Shown here: piece by piece, positions 6,668-17,200 of the stretch | Position numbering within the stretch: the first letter of the stretch is position 1 | Layout: each line of letters starts with the position of its first letter | From: a virus | Direction: 5' to 3' (one strand) | IMG/VR virus record: IMGVR_UViG_3300009152_000204 | Coordinates: 1-24,089 of that record | Length of the DNA: 24,089 nt | Position numbers and translations under genes: made by a program | Notes under the pieces: model-generated | Database searches by the model: none | What the model saw: the letters and a program-made list of their open reading frames with translations, nothing else | Told to the model about the DNA's origin: nothing

Positions 6668-9654
6668 TAAATGGTATTACAATTTATATTAATGTTTATT
6701 CCTGAATTTAAAGACAATATTTCTCCAACATTTCTTTCAGTACAAGTAAGACTCGTTACTGTTAAAATATTACCATTTAAGTAATAAGTGTATCCATATT
6801 TATATAATTCAGGTAGATATTGAATTAAAGCATTTCTCCAATCTCTGTTTGATGGTACATCTGTTAATCCGTAACCAGTATAAAATGGTTCTTGTATAAT
6901 ACTGTCACCTCCAATTGTTAAGTTAACATACCAATTAGATTGTACTGAATTTTGTACACATTCATTTAACGTTACCCCACTTGATGATAACATATTATTT
7001 AATCTGTTAGATAAAATACTACTAAAATTACTCACATTAGTATCACCATTTAACCAAGGATATATATTAAAATCTGTATACTCCGTCGCACATGTATAAT
7101 CAAATATATTTGAAATAATAAAACAAGGGTCGACAGGTACTGGTATAAATTGGCATCCTCTTTGTCTTCTATAAACAAATTTTTGTTTGTGTAAAACTGA
7201 GTTTTCCATTCTAACACCTGTATTCCAAATAGTTGTGGCAGGAATCATTTGTTCTGCCAATTTCATCCAATAAGGCCCAATACCATTTACGTAATCAATT
7301 AGTTTTTGATACGTATACTTGTTGTTTGGTAATCCAACAGTTGCTTCAGATTCAATATATTTCCACCAAATGGATTGTAATGTTGGATATCCTCCTGTTT
7401 TACCATCTGTAATGTATTGTCTGTTTCTAACATTAATCATGTTCTGCCAAAATGTTTGAGAGAATTCGAAGAATGTTTTTTTCTTTGGCTTAGGGTCAAC
7501 ATATGTCCAATCTACTCCACCAGGTACAGGATAACCAACAGTTAATCCTGATTCAGGAATTGGATAATCATATCTTCTTGATTGGTCCCAAACATCATAA
7601 ACAAGACCTTGTCCAGGGTTTAAGAATAAATCAACATTCTTAACATTTAGGACTAACTTTTCATTATCAACATAATAATAAGCATTATAGTCGGCGTTTG
7701 TTGAAACTCTAATTTTATTATCTTCTTCTAACCACGATTTATTATTATCAACAACTTGAGTTAATTTAAATCCTTCCGTCATATAAGGAAAATCTCTAAA
7801 TCTATTCAAATATGGTTGACCATAAGAAAACGGAGTTAATTGAGTTTGAATATCATAGTTTTGTCCTGTGTATACGCTTCCTGTAATTCGTACTTGGTCA
7901 GGACTTCTGTGTTGTGGTGTTACTTCGTACCATCCCGCTCCTAATTGGAAGAAATAATCCTCAGTATTAAGAGGTGCTTGAGGATAACCTAAATCATCTA
8001 TTGGATAATCTTCTAATCTAATGTTAACATTACTGTAAGTTGCCACGGATGTAAAAGCGCTATATACATTTCCTTTAATTTTATATGTTTGTCCTGGCAA
8101 ATAAGATGGAGTGTCTTGTACGTAAGTACCTCCCGATATTGAAGCCCATTGTGTATAGAATTGGTCTAAATTAATTCTTTGGTCAGCAAGATAAATGTGC
8201 TCATTGAATTCAATTAATGATTCGGGAGCTCCAATTAATCTCATCATAAATTCAACAGACCTTCTTGTTCCTTTAGATTTGAAAAGGTATGCTGCATTTA
8301 AAATTAAATTTCTATAAAACGCATAATTTAATTCTGTAGGCGTTAGGGCTCTTGCATAACCAGGATAAGTTGGTGTGTTTGTATTTCCAAAAACAGAGCT
8401 TAAAAAGTCTTCATTTGTTATTGGTGAAAAATTTGAAGAATATCCTAACGTTCTTGCAAGGTTAACTAACAACTCAGATGGAATGTCATTTTCAGGATTA
8501 TAATTAACCGAATTCATATAAGCCAATGCGTCAATGAATTGTTTTACTTGGTCAAAACTTCTACCGTATATTTGAAATATTTTTTCAACCTTTTGTCCTC
8601 TTGTATCAAATTCTTTTAATGAATCAGAAGTTAAAAATCTTGATATTAAATTTGTTTTAAACGAATCTAAATTCTTACCAATTTCCTCTAATTTACTTAA
8701 ATAGTCATCAAACAAAAAGGACCTAATATCTAAATTCCAAGTGCCATCCAACGGCCAAGTAACTTGTTGATAGTCAGTATAAAATTGCCCATCTTCATTT
8801 TGTTGAGGTACTTGAAATATTGCAGTATATGGTGGTCTTATTAAACGATTTAATAAAAACTTTTCAACCTCATCAAAATTCTCAGCGAATATTTTATCTG
8901 TAATAAAATCATTTGGTCTTATTTGGTATTGTTCGTTGATTGTAGAGGCTGTAGTACCAAATGGTGCTCCTGATACATAAAATTGAATATATCCCGAATT
9001 TAACGTCTCTGATGGTGTAAATGATACAATATTATATATGTTATCGTTAATACTCACACAATAATCTAAATAAGTGTTATATAAATTTCTGTATGGTGAC
9101 TGTGTAATCTCACTAGCTAATAAATTAGTTGATGCACTTATTGAGTAATCGATACCAAAAGGGTTGTTAATTCTACTAACGTCAACTTGAAAATATGTTT
9201 CATCTTCTGTTTCATTATATTGAATATTAGTTGCTGTAGGTCCTGTTGTAAAATCAAGGTTGGTATACATAATATCCAAAGAAGCTGGAAACTGATGAAG
9301 AATATGTGTAACCGAAACTTGGAATCTTTTACTTAAAGAACCATACATTGAAAAGTTAAGAACCTGAGATACGTCATAGTTTGGATAAACTCTAAATTGA
9401 GTTGCCATTATTCTACGACTTTCGGTTAAATCTTCAATATCTAACGAATCTAAACTAATAGGTTCAGAGAACGCTCCAACGTTAAAGGTTCTATTAACCT
9501 TTTCAACTACTGAAGTTGTAAACTCAAAATTACCTTGCGTAAGTCCGCCACCCTCAACTGTTTGTAATCCTACAATGTTGTCAGAAAAGGTTGCAGCTCC
9601 ACTACCAGGTCTTGGAGGGTAAAAGTATTTCGTAGTCTTTTGCGTTATCGCCAT
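6667..9654 (-). CDS. Large tail/baseplate protein with P2 gpI-like core
   Basis: The 995-residue product starts MAITQKTTKYFYPPRPGSG, with its ATG in a TAATG overlap with the previous gene. Residues 1 to about 250 are beta-type. Residues about 350-490 look like a tail protein I (P2 gpI) core: helical RGQKVEKIFQIYGRSFDQV, then SELLVNLARTLGY, then the diagnostic YLFKSKGTRRSVEFMMRLIG. Residues 500-790 are beta-rich. Residues 796-834 hold EQMIPATTIWNTGVR and the basic QKFVYRRQRGC. Residues about 880-990 form a module similar to the C-terminus of the 710-aa adhesin. P2 gpI corresponds to T4 gp7, which joins gp6 in the wedge core, so this may be the gp7 counterpart although it lies five genes after the gp6 homologue. 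Baseplate role is likely; exact equivalence is inference. Confidence 0.7.
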   Translation of the reverse strand: MAITQKTTKYFYPPRPGSGAATFSDNIVGLQTVEGGGLTQGNFEFTTSVVEKVNRTFNVGAFSEPISLDSLDIEDLTESRRIMATQFRVYPNYDVSQVLNFSMYGSLSKRFQVSVTHILHQFPASLDIMYTNLDFTTGPTATNIQYNETEDETYFQVDVSRINNPFGIDYSISASTNLLASEITQSPYRNLYNTYLDYCVSINDNIYNIVSFTPSETLNSGYIQFYVSGAPFGTTASTINEQYQIRPNDFITDKIFAENFDEVEKFLLNRLIRPPYTAIFQVPQQNEDGQFYTDYQQVTWPLDGTWNLDIRSFLFDDYLSKLEEIGKNLDSFKTNLISRFLTSDSLKEFDTRGQKVEKIFQIYGRSFDQVKQFIDALAYMNSVNYNPENDIPSELLVNLARTLGYSSNFSPITNEDFLSSVFGNTNTPTYPGYARALTPTELNYAFYRNLILNAAYLFKSKGTRRSVEFMMRLIGAPESLIEFNEHIYLADQRINLDQFYTQWASISGGTYVQDTPSYLPGQTYKIKGNVYSAFTSVATYSNVNIRLEDYPIDDLGYPQAPLNTEDYFFQLGAGWYEVTPQHRSPDQVRITGSVYTGQNYDIQTQLTPFSYGQPYLNRFRDFPYMTEGFKLTQVVDNNKSWLEEDNKIRVSTNADYNAYYYVDNEKLVLNVKNVDLFLNPGQGLVYDVWDQSRRYDYPIPESGLTVGYPVPGGVDWTYVDPKPKKKTFFEFSQTFWQNMINVRNRQYITDGKTGGYPTLQSIWWKYIESEATVGLPNNKYTYQKLIDYVNGIGPYWMKLAEQMIPATTIWNTGVRMENSVLHKQKFVYRRQRGCQFIPVPVDPCFIISNIFDYTCATEYTDFNIYPWLNGDTNVSNFSSILSNRLNNMLSSSGVTLNECVQNSVQSNWYVNLTIGGDSIIQEPFYTGYGLTDVPSNRDWRNALIQYLPELYKYGYTYYLNGNILTVTSLTCTERNVGEILSLNSGINININCNTI

Positions 9655-10562
9655 TAGCTAGTTATGTTTGTAAAGTTTTTACTGAAATCAATATTATCGT
9701 TTCTATTTTGTCTAACCTCATATAACAACGCGTTAAATTGGTCTCTAATTTCATATAAGTTGTATTGTCTGTATATGTTATTTTGAGAGTCATAGATTGT
9801 GTAAATACCATCATCAATAGACTTGGTCTGATTACCGTAAAGAGCAATAGCAAGAGATGAGATATCGTATTCAACCATTTCTACCTCCAAACTAATAGGA
9901 TTAAAGAAAGTGTTAGTGATAATAATATCTTGGTCAGGCTGTCCAATATATGGAGTTGCATTTGGTTTGTTAGTTGGTGATGATGAAGGTGATAGTGTTA
10001 GGAAAATAAGATTCGAATCTCCATCGACATATCTATATCTAATAGATTTTTGAGAAGTATTAACTTCATTACTTACAACTGGTTCGCAATAAAAACTTGA
10101 AGTAACTACTCTAAAGAAGTTAGGTATTTTTGAGCCGTCATTATTTAAGTATTCAATTCTAAATCCTACAAGTCCTTGAGGAACAAATTTATTTTGGTAT
10201 TGAGTAGGTACGTTACTAATATCGATAACAAGACCTTTAACATTTGGTAATGCGCTTAAAACACCACAATCAGTAATAACGGTTCTTATTTGAGCTGGTC
10301 TTAAATATAATGTGTAGATACCTAATGCGTTAAATTGATTTGCAGGTAATGTTAAATTATATAACCCACCTAAAACTTCAACACCCGCGTTTCCTCCTGT
10401 TTCACTATTAGCAAAGTAAGGTTTAAGTATGGTAGGTGCATCCAATTTTGTAAGCACAAATTGGTCTGTCACATCCCTTGTTGGAGTGTAGTTCATGATT
10501 ATCTCAACATCCTGTGGTGAAACATCTGATGGTCTTATTGTACCGTATGAGCCTATTGCCAT
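9654..10562 (-). CDS. Putative tail/baseplate protein, family not recognised
   Basis: The product is 302 residues, starting MAIGSYGTIRPSDVSPQDVE. It looks like a mixed beta protein with a short Ser/Pro/Asn linker (LSPSSSPTNKPNATPY, about residues 190-205) and a probable helical C-terminus (IYRQYNLYEIRDQFNALLYE). There is no signal peptide or membrane segment. It is the first gene of its unit, with a CTATTTATAA motif 15 bases upstream, and its stop overlaps the start of the gpI-like gene by one base. Tight coupling to that gene suggests a partner or assembly neighbour of the 995-aa protein. I cannot name a function. Confidence 0.6.
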   Translation of the reverse strand: MAIGSYGTIRPSDVSPQDVEIIMNYTPTRDVTDQFVLTKLDAPTILKPYFANSETGGNAGVEVLGGLYNLTLPANQFNALGIYTLYLRPAQIRTVITDCGVLSALPNVKGLVIDISNVPTQYQNKFVPQGLVGFRIEYLNNDGSKIPNFFRVVTSSFYCEPVVSNEVNTSQKSIRYRYVDGDSNLIFLTLSPSSSPTNKPNATPYIGQPDQDIIITNTFFNPISLEVEMVEYDISSLAIALYGNQTKSIDDGIYTIYDSQNNIYRQYNLYEIRDQFNALLYEVRQNRNDNIDFSKNFTNITS

Positions 10563-10577
10563 GTTCTCTTATTTAAT

Positions 10578-10587
10578 TTATAAATAG
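10578..10587 (-). promoter_or_regulatory. Putative late promoter upstream of the 302-aa gene
   Basis: The minus strand reads CTATTTATAA, 15 bases before the ATG at 10562. The 20 bases TAAACTATTTATAAATTAAA are identical to those upstream of the gene starting at 18978. It lies in a 42-base gap (10563-10604), the only gap between 18978 and 4158, where all other genes overlap. No conserved -35 element is visible, as in T4 late promoters. Confidence 0.65.
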
Positions 10588-10604
10588 TTTAGTTCTTTTT
10601 TTCA

Positions 10605-11693
10605 TTAGGTTCTTTTCTTATTATCGACATTAAAAAATCCATAACCATAATTAATCATGTCTCCTAAATTATCAACCTCCCCTAATCTTTGTACTCTTTC
10701 ATATGCACTATTCTTTCCTCTCTCCACAAATACGTCCGTTTGTACTTGAGCTTGGTCAATAACTTTTAATAAAACCTCATCTTTAGTTATAGGAACAGAA
10801 GTTAAATTGTTACTAGTTAATCCTGATGATTGTTGGAAAAAAATAGTTGTCCCGTCACTATAGTCATAATAGTTTACGTTTGTTATAGTGTAAGCAGTAT
10901 ATACTGAATTAATATCTGATATCGCTCCCCATATTTGTCCGTTAGCAATGACAGGAACTCCAACTTGGAATTTTGGTGAACCATATTGAGCTAGTTCGTT
11001 AACTCTTGATTTTGTTAATCCAGATACCGTAAATGGTATTGTCACATAATTGTTAGACGTTTGTGCGGATACGACATTGACAGCATCTCCTGAAAATATG
11101 TAATCATATGACACAGGTGTTCCAATCCAATTTCCAGACGAAGGAGTAAAATACGCGGTTCCTTGTGGGTTATAAATTGTTGGATTTGTGAATGGAGTCT
11201 TAATTGTTTTTGATACTCTTGTTACACCCCATGGATTAGTTTGTTCCATAGTAATAGTGTATTCACTATTTGCCGAAGCGTAAGTATGTGTTATTGATGT
11301 TGGTGTATACCCTGTTATAATTTCTTTTGGTGTACCATCTCCCCAATCAACTTTGTATGCAGATAAATCTAAAAACTTTTGAAATTGGCTTGATGTATTA
11401 TAAACATTATAAACATATGGGTTTGTAGTTGTTGATGAAAATATAAAATTTGCAACCACATCTTTTTGTAATACCGCTCCATCAAATGGGCTATAGTAAC
11501 CAGCGTCTACCGCTGTTTGTCTTAATAGAATAGGTACCGTTAGGTTAGTTAATAATGAAGTACCATCAGGACCAGAACTAACAACCGCGGTCATTGCAGA
11601 ATAAACTCCTACAGGAGTTCCACTATAGTTAACAACGAATAAGTCTCCTTTAATATTTTCTGGCGATACAGTTATTTTATATAAGTCTTGCAT
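10605..11693 (-). CDS. PKD-like domain tail protein
   Basis: The product is 362 residues. Residues about 110-168 match the PKD/Ig-like pattern: YKVDWGDGTPKE, then ITHTYASANSEYTIT, then NPWG. PKD domains are beta-sandwiches used in extracellular binding and are frequent in Bacteroidota surface proteins and phage tails. The rest appears beta-rich, and the C-terminus (GDMINYGYGFFNVDNKKRT) is basic and aromatic. The ATG sits in a TAATG overlap with the previous gene's stop. It is the last gene of the unit that starts at 18978; the next unit's promoter motif lies just beyond its stop. A structural accessory protein of the baseplate or short fibres is likely. The domain call is moderately sure, the role inferred. 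Confidence 0.65.
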   Translation of the reverse strand: MQDLYKITVSPENIKGDLFVVNYSGTPVGVYSAMTAVVSSGPDGTSLLTNLTVPILLRQTAVDAGYYSPFDGAVLQKDVVANFIFSSTTTNPYVYNVYNTSSQFQKFLDLSAYKVDWGDGTPKEIITGYTPTSITHTYASANSEYTITMEQTNPWGVTRVSKTIKTPFTNPTIYNPQGTAYFTPSSGNWIGTPVSYDYIFSGDAVNVVSAQTSNNYVTIPFTVSGLTKSRVNELAQYGSPKFQVGVPVIANGQIWGAISDINSVYTAYTITNVNYYDYSDGTTIFFQQSSGLTSNNLTSVPITKDEVLLKVIDQAQVQTDVFVERGKNSAYERVQRLGEVDNLGDMINYGYGFFNVDNKKRT

Positions 11694-12517
11694 TATTGTG
11701 GCGGATTAACATATTCGAACCATTTTATGGGTATATTTGTTCCCACCCTTTGACCTTGAGTATTAAAGACTTGATATGTTTGAGTTGTATAGTCCAACTT
11801 AACCGTATAGTAGAAATACTGAGTACTATCGAAGGCGTATTTATTACCCGATAAATAAGCTTGTGGCCCATTTGTTTGGTCCAAAGGATTAGTCCCTTTA
11901 CCTGTCATCATTTTAGTAAATTGACCTGTCTTAGCATTGTAAAACTTGGCACTCATATAAAATGTACTAACATCCAAAAAGTTTCTTTTCTTTAACCAAT
12001 AAATAAAAAACCCTTCTTTATCTCCAACATAATCTAATACAAACTTTGGTTTCTTAATGTTAACCAATGTTCTTTGCATTTGAGTTTCCATTGTTAAACC
12101 TTGTTGGGTTGGTAAAATTATTGTCAAATAATTTGTTTGGGCTTTTTCATCAGGAGTGTCATAAAAGTCCAATTTGAAAAATGAATTACTAAAATTGTTT
12201 TCGTAATAGTAAACTTCTTGAGGTGTAAACCCTTCTCCTAAATAATTGATTCTCCAATTATTAATATCATTTAATGAACCTCCAGAATAAAAATAAAACT
12301 CATAATTAATTTCAGTATTATTTGTTGTTGCAGTTGCAGGCAAATGTTCAAATCTTGAAACTTCAAAATCTCTACCAATACCTATTACTTCAGTAATAAC
12401 AGTTTGTTCATACTCTTCAATTGCCATATCTAAACCTAAATAATCCCATTGCAATTCAACAGGAATATTGATTTGTTTGTCGGTAATTCCGTCTTGTCTT
12501 ATTACTACTTTATTCAC
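11693..12517 (-). CDS. Putative baseplate-associated protein, family not recognised
   Basis: The start is a GTG at 12517, inside an 8-base overlap (GTGAATAA) with the stop of the 571-aa gene. The next in-frame Met is about residue 31, so the GTG is preferred because it preserves the coupled overlap. The 274-residue product starts MNKVVIRQDGITDKQ and is rich in Tyr, Phe and Asn, with a central IKKPKFVLDYVGDKEGFF and no signal peptide or membrane segment. The C-terminus ends in IKWFEYVNPPQ. Position between two virion-type genes with overlaps on both sides suggests a structural role. No function can be assigned. Confidence 0.6.
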   Translation of the reverse strand: MNKVVIRQDGITDKQINIPVELQWDYLGLDMAIEEYEQTVITEVIGIGRDFEVSRFEHLPATATTNNTEINYEFYFYSGGSLNDINNWRINYLGEGFTPQEVYYYENNFSNSFFKLDFYDTPDEKAQTNYLTIILPTQQGLTMETQMQRTLVNIKKPKFVLDYVGDKEGFFIYWLKKRNFLDVSTFYMSAKFYNAKTGQFTKMMTGKGTNPLDQTNGPQAYLSGNKYAFDSTQYFYYTVKLDYTTQTYQVFNTQGQRVGTNIPIKWFEYVNPPQ

Positions 12518-14225
12518 AATTATCTATTAATGGTTTGAATGAAAAATCATATCCTGTTAGATTATCATTATAGTTTATACCTTCAGGTATTAATCTAAAG
12601 TTTATATCTGAGTAAGGGTATTGTGCAGTATTCAAATATGGATAATCAACACCTCTACCAAGATTATCTCTATATCCATAAGTATACAAATCTCTCCATC
12701 TAAACTGTTGGTCCGTCATAGAGTAAAATGACCATTCAGGTACTTGGTCTACAAAAGCGACTCCACCTGTTTCAATATAATCAGAGAATACCCTAATTGT
12801 CATCTTATTATGAGGTTGGTAATAATACCCTGGCGCGTTTGTTGTTGCAACTGTTGTTGTTTGAAACACAGTTTGATTAAACTTTAATTTATGATAGTAT
12901 GGAGATACTACTCTTTCTATTTGTTCATAATCATTCCATTCACAGAAATCACCATCCATTATATCTCCTTTTTGTAAATCTAAGTTATAGTAGAATGTTT
13001 TGGTTTCTCCGTTTGTAAATGTGTATGCCGAGACTGGTATGTTTGTGTTTGATTTTTCATTGGTCAAATTCCACCACGGATTTGTTCTCTTTGATAAATT
13101 AAATTCCCATCCTTGTTTTAAACCAACTCCATTTTGTGGATTATTAAAATAACCTGAGTAACCTTTATTAACTATTGTTAAATAAATTTCAGTTATAGGT
13201 CTTTGTTGATTGTCTTTTAATCCAGCAAAATCCAAATCATATTTTGATGTCACATTATAAGTATTACTACTAGTTTTTTGAGAAATTCTAGTAATGTTGT
13301 TTGGAGTTATTGAACTATATTCTAATTTCTTTTCTTCATTAAAAACATTTTTTTCAAATCCAGCTTTAACCATTTCAAGGTCAGTTAGATTTGTTAAAAC
13401 TTTGTTTTGTTTTACATAATATTTTGACTTAGTTTCTGTTAAGTTATCAGGATTAATAACTCTTTTAAATGTACCTGTTGTACCATTACTAAATGTTGTT
13501 CCCGTATATCCAATATTTAAAACATTAAAGACATAAACACCGCTATCAAATAAACCATTACCTATAGAGTATACTTGAAATATATTTGAGTTTCTATACG
13601 TTATAGATAATTCAACATATTCTCCTTCAGTTAATCCATGAGGTGCAATACAATTAAACGCGATAAGTCCATTACCATTTGATGTAGAATTTAATATTGA
13701 AAAAGGTATTCCATCTTTTGCCAACCAATTTACTGCATTTGTATTATTTGAATAATAAGTTAATTCTTTATTATAATTGTTTTCATATGAATATGTTAAA
13801 TAGTACATCCAATTATAGGTATAAGCGCTTTTGGCTTTATATACAAAATGTTGGTCTGAAATATCTGGTCTAAAAAAATCAAATTCATAATATTGCGGAT
13901 AACCTGGCCATTTACTAGTACCACCATTTTGAGCACTTGATTTTGAATTCTCAGGACTTGTATAATAAAGATTATATTGGAAAGGTAAGTACCCTGTAGT
14001 TCCTGTATAAGTATTGGCATATAGATACGAGACTTTAAACGTTGGTCTAAATATTGTGCATCCTTGTCGTTCATCATCATATACTTGAGCCAAACTAATT
14101 GTCGAACTCCTATCATATTCAGTGATTTGTTGACTTTGTTCTTCAAGTGTTAATGAAATTTCTTCATTAACCGATGGTGCTCCTTTATATCTTAAGTTAC
14201 TTGGAACTATTGTATACTTACTCAT
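12510..14225 (-). CDS. Putative baseplate/tail structural protein, 571 aa
   Basis: The ATG at 14225 overlaps the previous stop by 8 bases (ATGAGTAA). The product starts MSKYTIVPSNLRYKGAPSVN and is strikingly Tyr- and Asn-rich. Residues about 187-256 contain CIAPHGLTEGEYVEL and a following GTTGTFKR, resembling the small beta domain with an HGL...G motif seen in various phage structural proteins. The C-terminal part has FRWRDLYTYGYRDNLGRGVD and then YPYLN. I do not recognise the whole protein. By place it could fill the role of a T4 gp8-like wedge accessory protein, but the sequence gives no support for that name. It has no membrane segment. Confidence 0.65.
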   Translation of the reverse strand: MSKYTIVPSNLRYKGAPSVNEEISLTLEEQSQQITEYDRSSTISLAQVYDDERQGCTIFRPTFKVSYLYANTYTGTTGYLPFQYNLYYTSPENSKSSAQNGGTSKWPGYPQYYEFDFFRPDISDQHFVYKAKSAYTYNWMYYLTYSYENNYNKELTYYSNNTNAVNWLAKDGIPFSILNSTSNGNGLIAFNCIAPHGLTEGEYVELSITYRNSNIFQVYSIGNGLFDSGVYVFNVLNIGYTGTTFSNGTTGTFKRVINPDNLTETKSKYYVKQNKVLTNLTDLEMVKAGFEKNVFNEEKKLEYSSITPNNITRISQKTSSNTYNVTSKYDLDFAGLKDNQQRPITEIYLTIVNKGYSGYFNNPQNGVGLKQGWEFNLSKRTNPWWNLTNEKSNTNIPVSAYTFTNGETKTFYYNLDLQKGDIMDGDFCEWNDYEQIERVVSPYYHKLKFNQTVFQTTTVATTNAPGYYYQPHNKMTIRVFSDYIETGGVAFVDQVPEWSFYSMTDQQFRWRDLYTYGYRDNLGRGVDYPYLNTAQYPYSDINFRLIPEGINYNDNLTGYDFSFKPLIDNCE

Positions 14226-17200
14226 CTATTGAATATTTTGTTTTAAATCTGTCTAATGCCGATTCCCCTTTAACCACTCCAAAATAAAATTGGAACGGAG
14301 CTCCGACTAAAAATTTACTTGAAGTTTGTGGTGTTGAAGTGTATCGTCCTCCTACTGTTGGATAACTTGTTACGTTTCCATCTACACTATATATGTATCC
14401 TCTTGCGGTTAAGTCATTTGCAACTGATGTTCCATTTAAATAATATTTTGTATTTGTGGCAGCCCTATCTAAAGATTGATAGTTATTTTGAATAATGTCA
14501 GCGGTATCTGTCGCCCAATTATTATTTTGATTTCCAAAAATAGTACTACTGCCAGACGCCATTTTCCATTGATAAAATGGTGTTAATTGTGATTTGACAC
14601 CATAAGCAAATGGAAAATACCCATTATTATTAGTCCCTCTAAAATCAATTCTACCAGGAGTTAAATAATCTTTAGTTTGAAGGTCTTGAGTTGTTGATGA
14701 ATACCAAACAGCCATAATTGGGTCACTACTTGTACCTAAGATGTTTGTCGCATTAATTGCTCCAGGTCTTATTTCATAATATTCAGGTGAAAAATTAACA
14801 TTACCTATTTCAGAATTTATTGACATTAATTGTGCTAAATCACCGTCAATTCTTAGTTGGGGTCTTGAAAATAATTGGTTAATTGAGTTATTACCTAAAG
14901 GAATTATTTGAGCCAAAAAACTTTCATCTGTAATTCTAGAAATAACAAATAAATTAATTAAATCTGAAGTATCTCCATAACTAGTTGAGTCTATATTAGG
15001 TATTATATATCCTTTAGTTGCTGGGTCAAAAGTTATTTCAGAATAAAAATAATCTTTCATACCCAAGTTAATTATTGTTGTTGGATATAATAAATTTAAT
15101 ATATTAACACCTCCAGGGTTATTTGTTTTTTTACCTATAAATTTATTTGAAATATCATTCCAAGGACTACTTCTATAATAGAAATTATTACTATCCATAT
15201 TAAAATATGCAACGTCGTTGGCAAATCTAGGATATTCGGGTTTATTTTTACTGTCGTAATATGTGTTAACTTGTAATGGAAATGCATATAACGAACCATT
15301 AATCCAATTATTCATAAATGATTGAGATAGAACTCCTCTACACAATCCATAGAAAAATCTAAACCTAAAACCCCATTCTCCAAAGTTTCCAAGGTCTTTC
15401 ACTAAGTCCGTTAAAGGTCTTCTCATGAACATATAACAACCACCTTCAACCGCATCCGCAGTTGTACATTGTTGGTTTATAGTAAAGTTATCTCCAAATC
15501 CTTGATAACAATCTAATCCGACCATAGATTCGCAATTAAAACTTTCCAATACTTTAATTGAGTTTGCTAATCCTTCTAAATCAGGAGTAACTGTTTGAGC
15601 ACCTGTTGAGAAAGCGGTTGAGGTAATATCATCAGACTCAGTATTAACCAAATAAACATAAAAATTATTATTTTGCTGTAATAAAGATGGATTATTTGTA
15701 AATGAAGAGCCATCTAATCCATCCGAAGATGGTAATCTATCAGTTCGTAAAACATTTAATGTGTCATTATTAATTAACATTGTAGGATTAGTACTAAAGA
15801 ATGTTTTTGTTGTATAATAATAACCAAAGCTAGCTGTGTTAACCACAAAATTACTTATACCTGAATTACACGCCATTACTGCAGACCCAGATAAGTCTTC
15901 ACTGTTATCGTATTTGGCACTAGATGCGTTGACATAATAAAAACCATTTGAAGATAACGAAAGTACTTTGTTACCATTAATTGTTGACTTAACAGGTAAA
16001 GGACTTGTTGTTGCGTCTAATGAACCATAATAGGCGGTATTTGTTGTTGTAAATCCCGTAAATGATTGTCCTGCTATTGGTGATGTTGTAGTACCAGGTT
16101 TAAAGAAATAAGATTGATAGTACATATTAGTTTGATTATACGGTTGTACAGTCATGCTAGATGTGTCTACTTTTTGTATAGGTATATTAACTCTTGTTGA
16201 TGCGGTTATTGTCCAATTTGAATCAAACTCAGTTGTTCCAAATAAATTACCCAAACAATATTCATTAACATATTTTGGAGAATATGGGTCAACCCCTCTT
16301 TGTAAAACTACAATATATTGTTCGTTAGCCCCTTGGAAAAATTCATAAGCGTTTAAAGTATTACTTATACCAAAAATGTATCCCCCAATCCACGCCCTCC
16401 AGATATTTGAGATAGAAGGAGTATTTAAAACATTCCCAAAAGATTGGGTTGTACCTGTGTTCCATATTTTAGCCGCGTCTGAAACAGTTATTGCGGTAAT
16501 GACTTGATAATATTCAAAATCCGCAGGGAATCTATAATTTGTTTCTGAAGAACCATACGGTAAATTATATCTTACAGGTGTTAAAATATTTGATGTTTGA
16601 GTTGTAGCATATGACACATCAATATATGTTGCTCCACTACCATTATAAGTTTGTCCACTAATTCCTGTAACCAATGTCGCCGTATCACCTGTTGTCAATC
16701 CAGTATAAAGATAATTAGTGTCAGTAGTCCCTGTTATGTTAACAAAAGTCAAAAGGTCTCCAGCTTGAAATTGTTCTTGACATAAAACTGTTATTGTATT
16801 GTCATAATGAAATTTACCTAAATTAGAATCTTTCGCGATTGTTACTTTAATTTTATTAATGTTTGAAAAATAACTATCTCTTTGATTAAAAATATTAATC
16901 CTTTCTCCAATAGGTAAACTATATGAATTAACAAATCTAGAAACTCCATCACTAGTGTTTAATGTTTGAGAAAGTGGTAATTTATATCTTCCTGGATTCA
17001 TATTAGCGGATGATAACGATAAACCCGCGAATGACTCAGAATACATTGTTGCATATACTGACCCATCTTCAGTTAACCCTGAAAAATAAGTTGATACTAA
17101 ACCATCATAATAAGAATCAGGTGATGATAAAAAACTTAAAACCCCTCCAGAAGCAGTATTATTAGCAATACCTGTTGTTTTTAAATCTTGAGTACACTCA

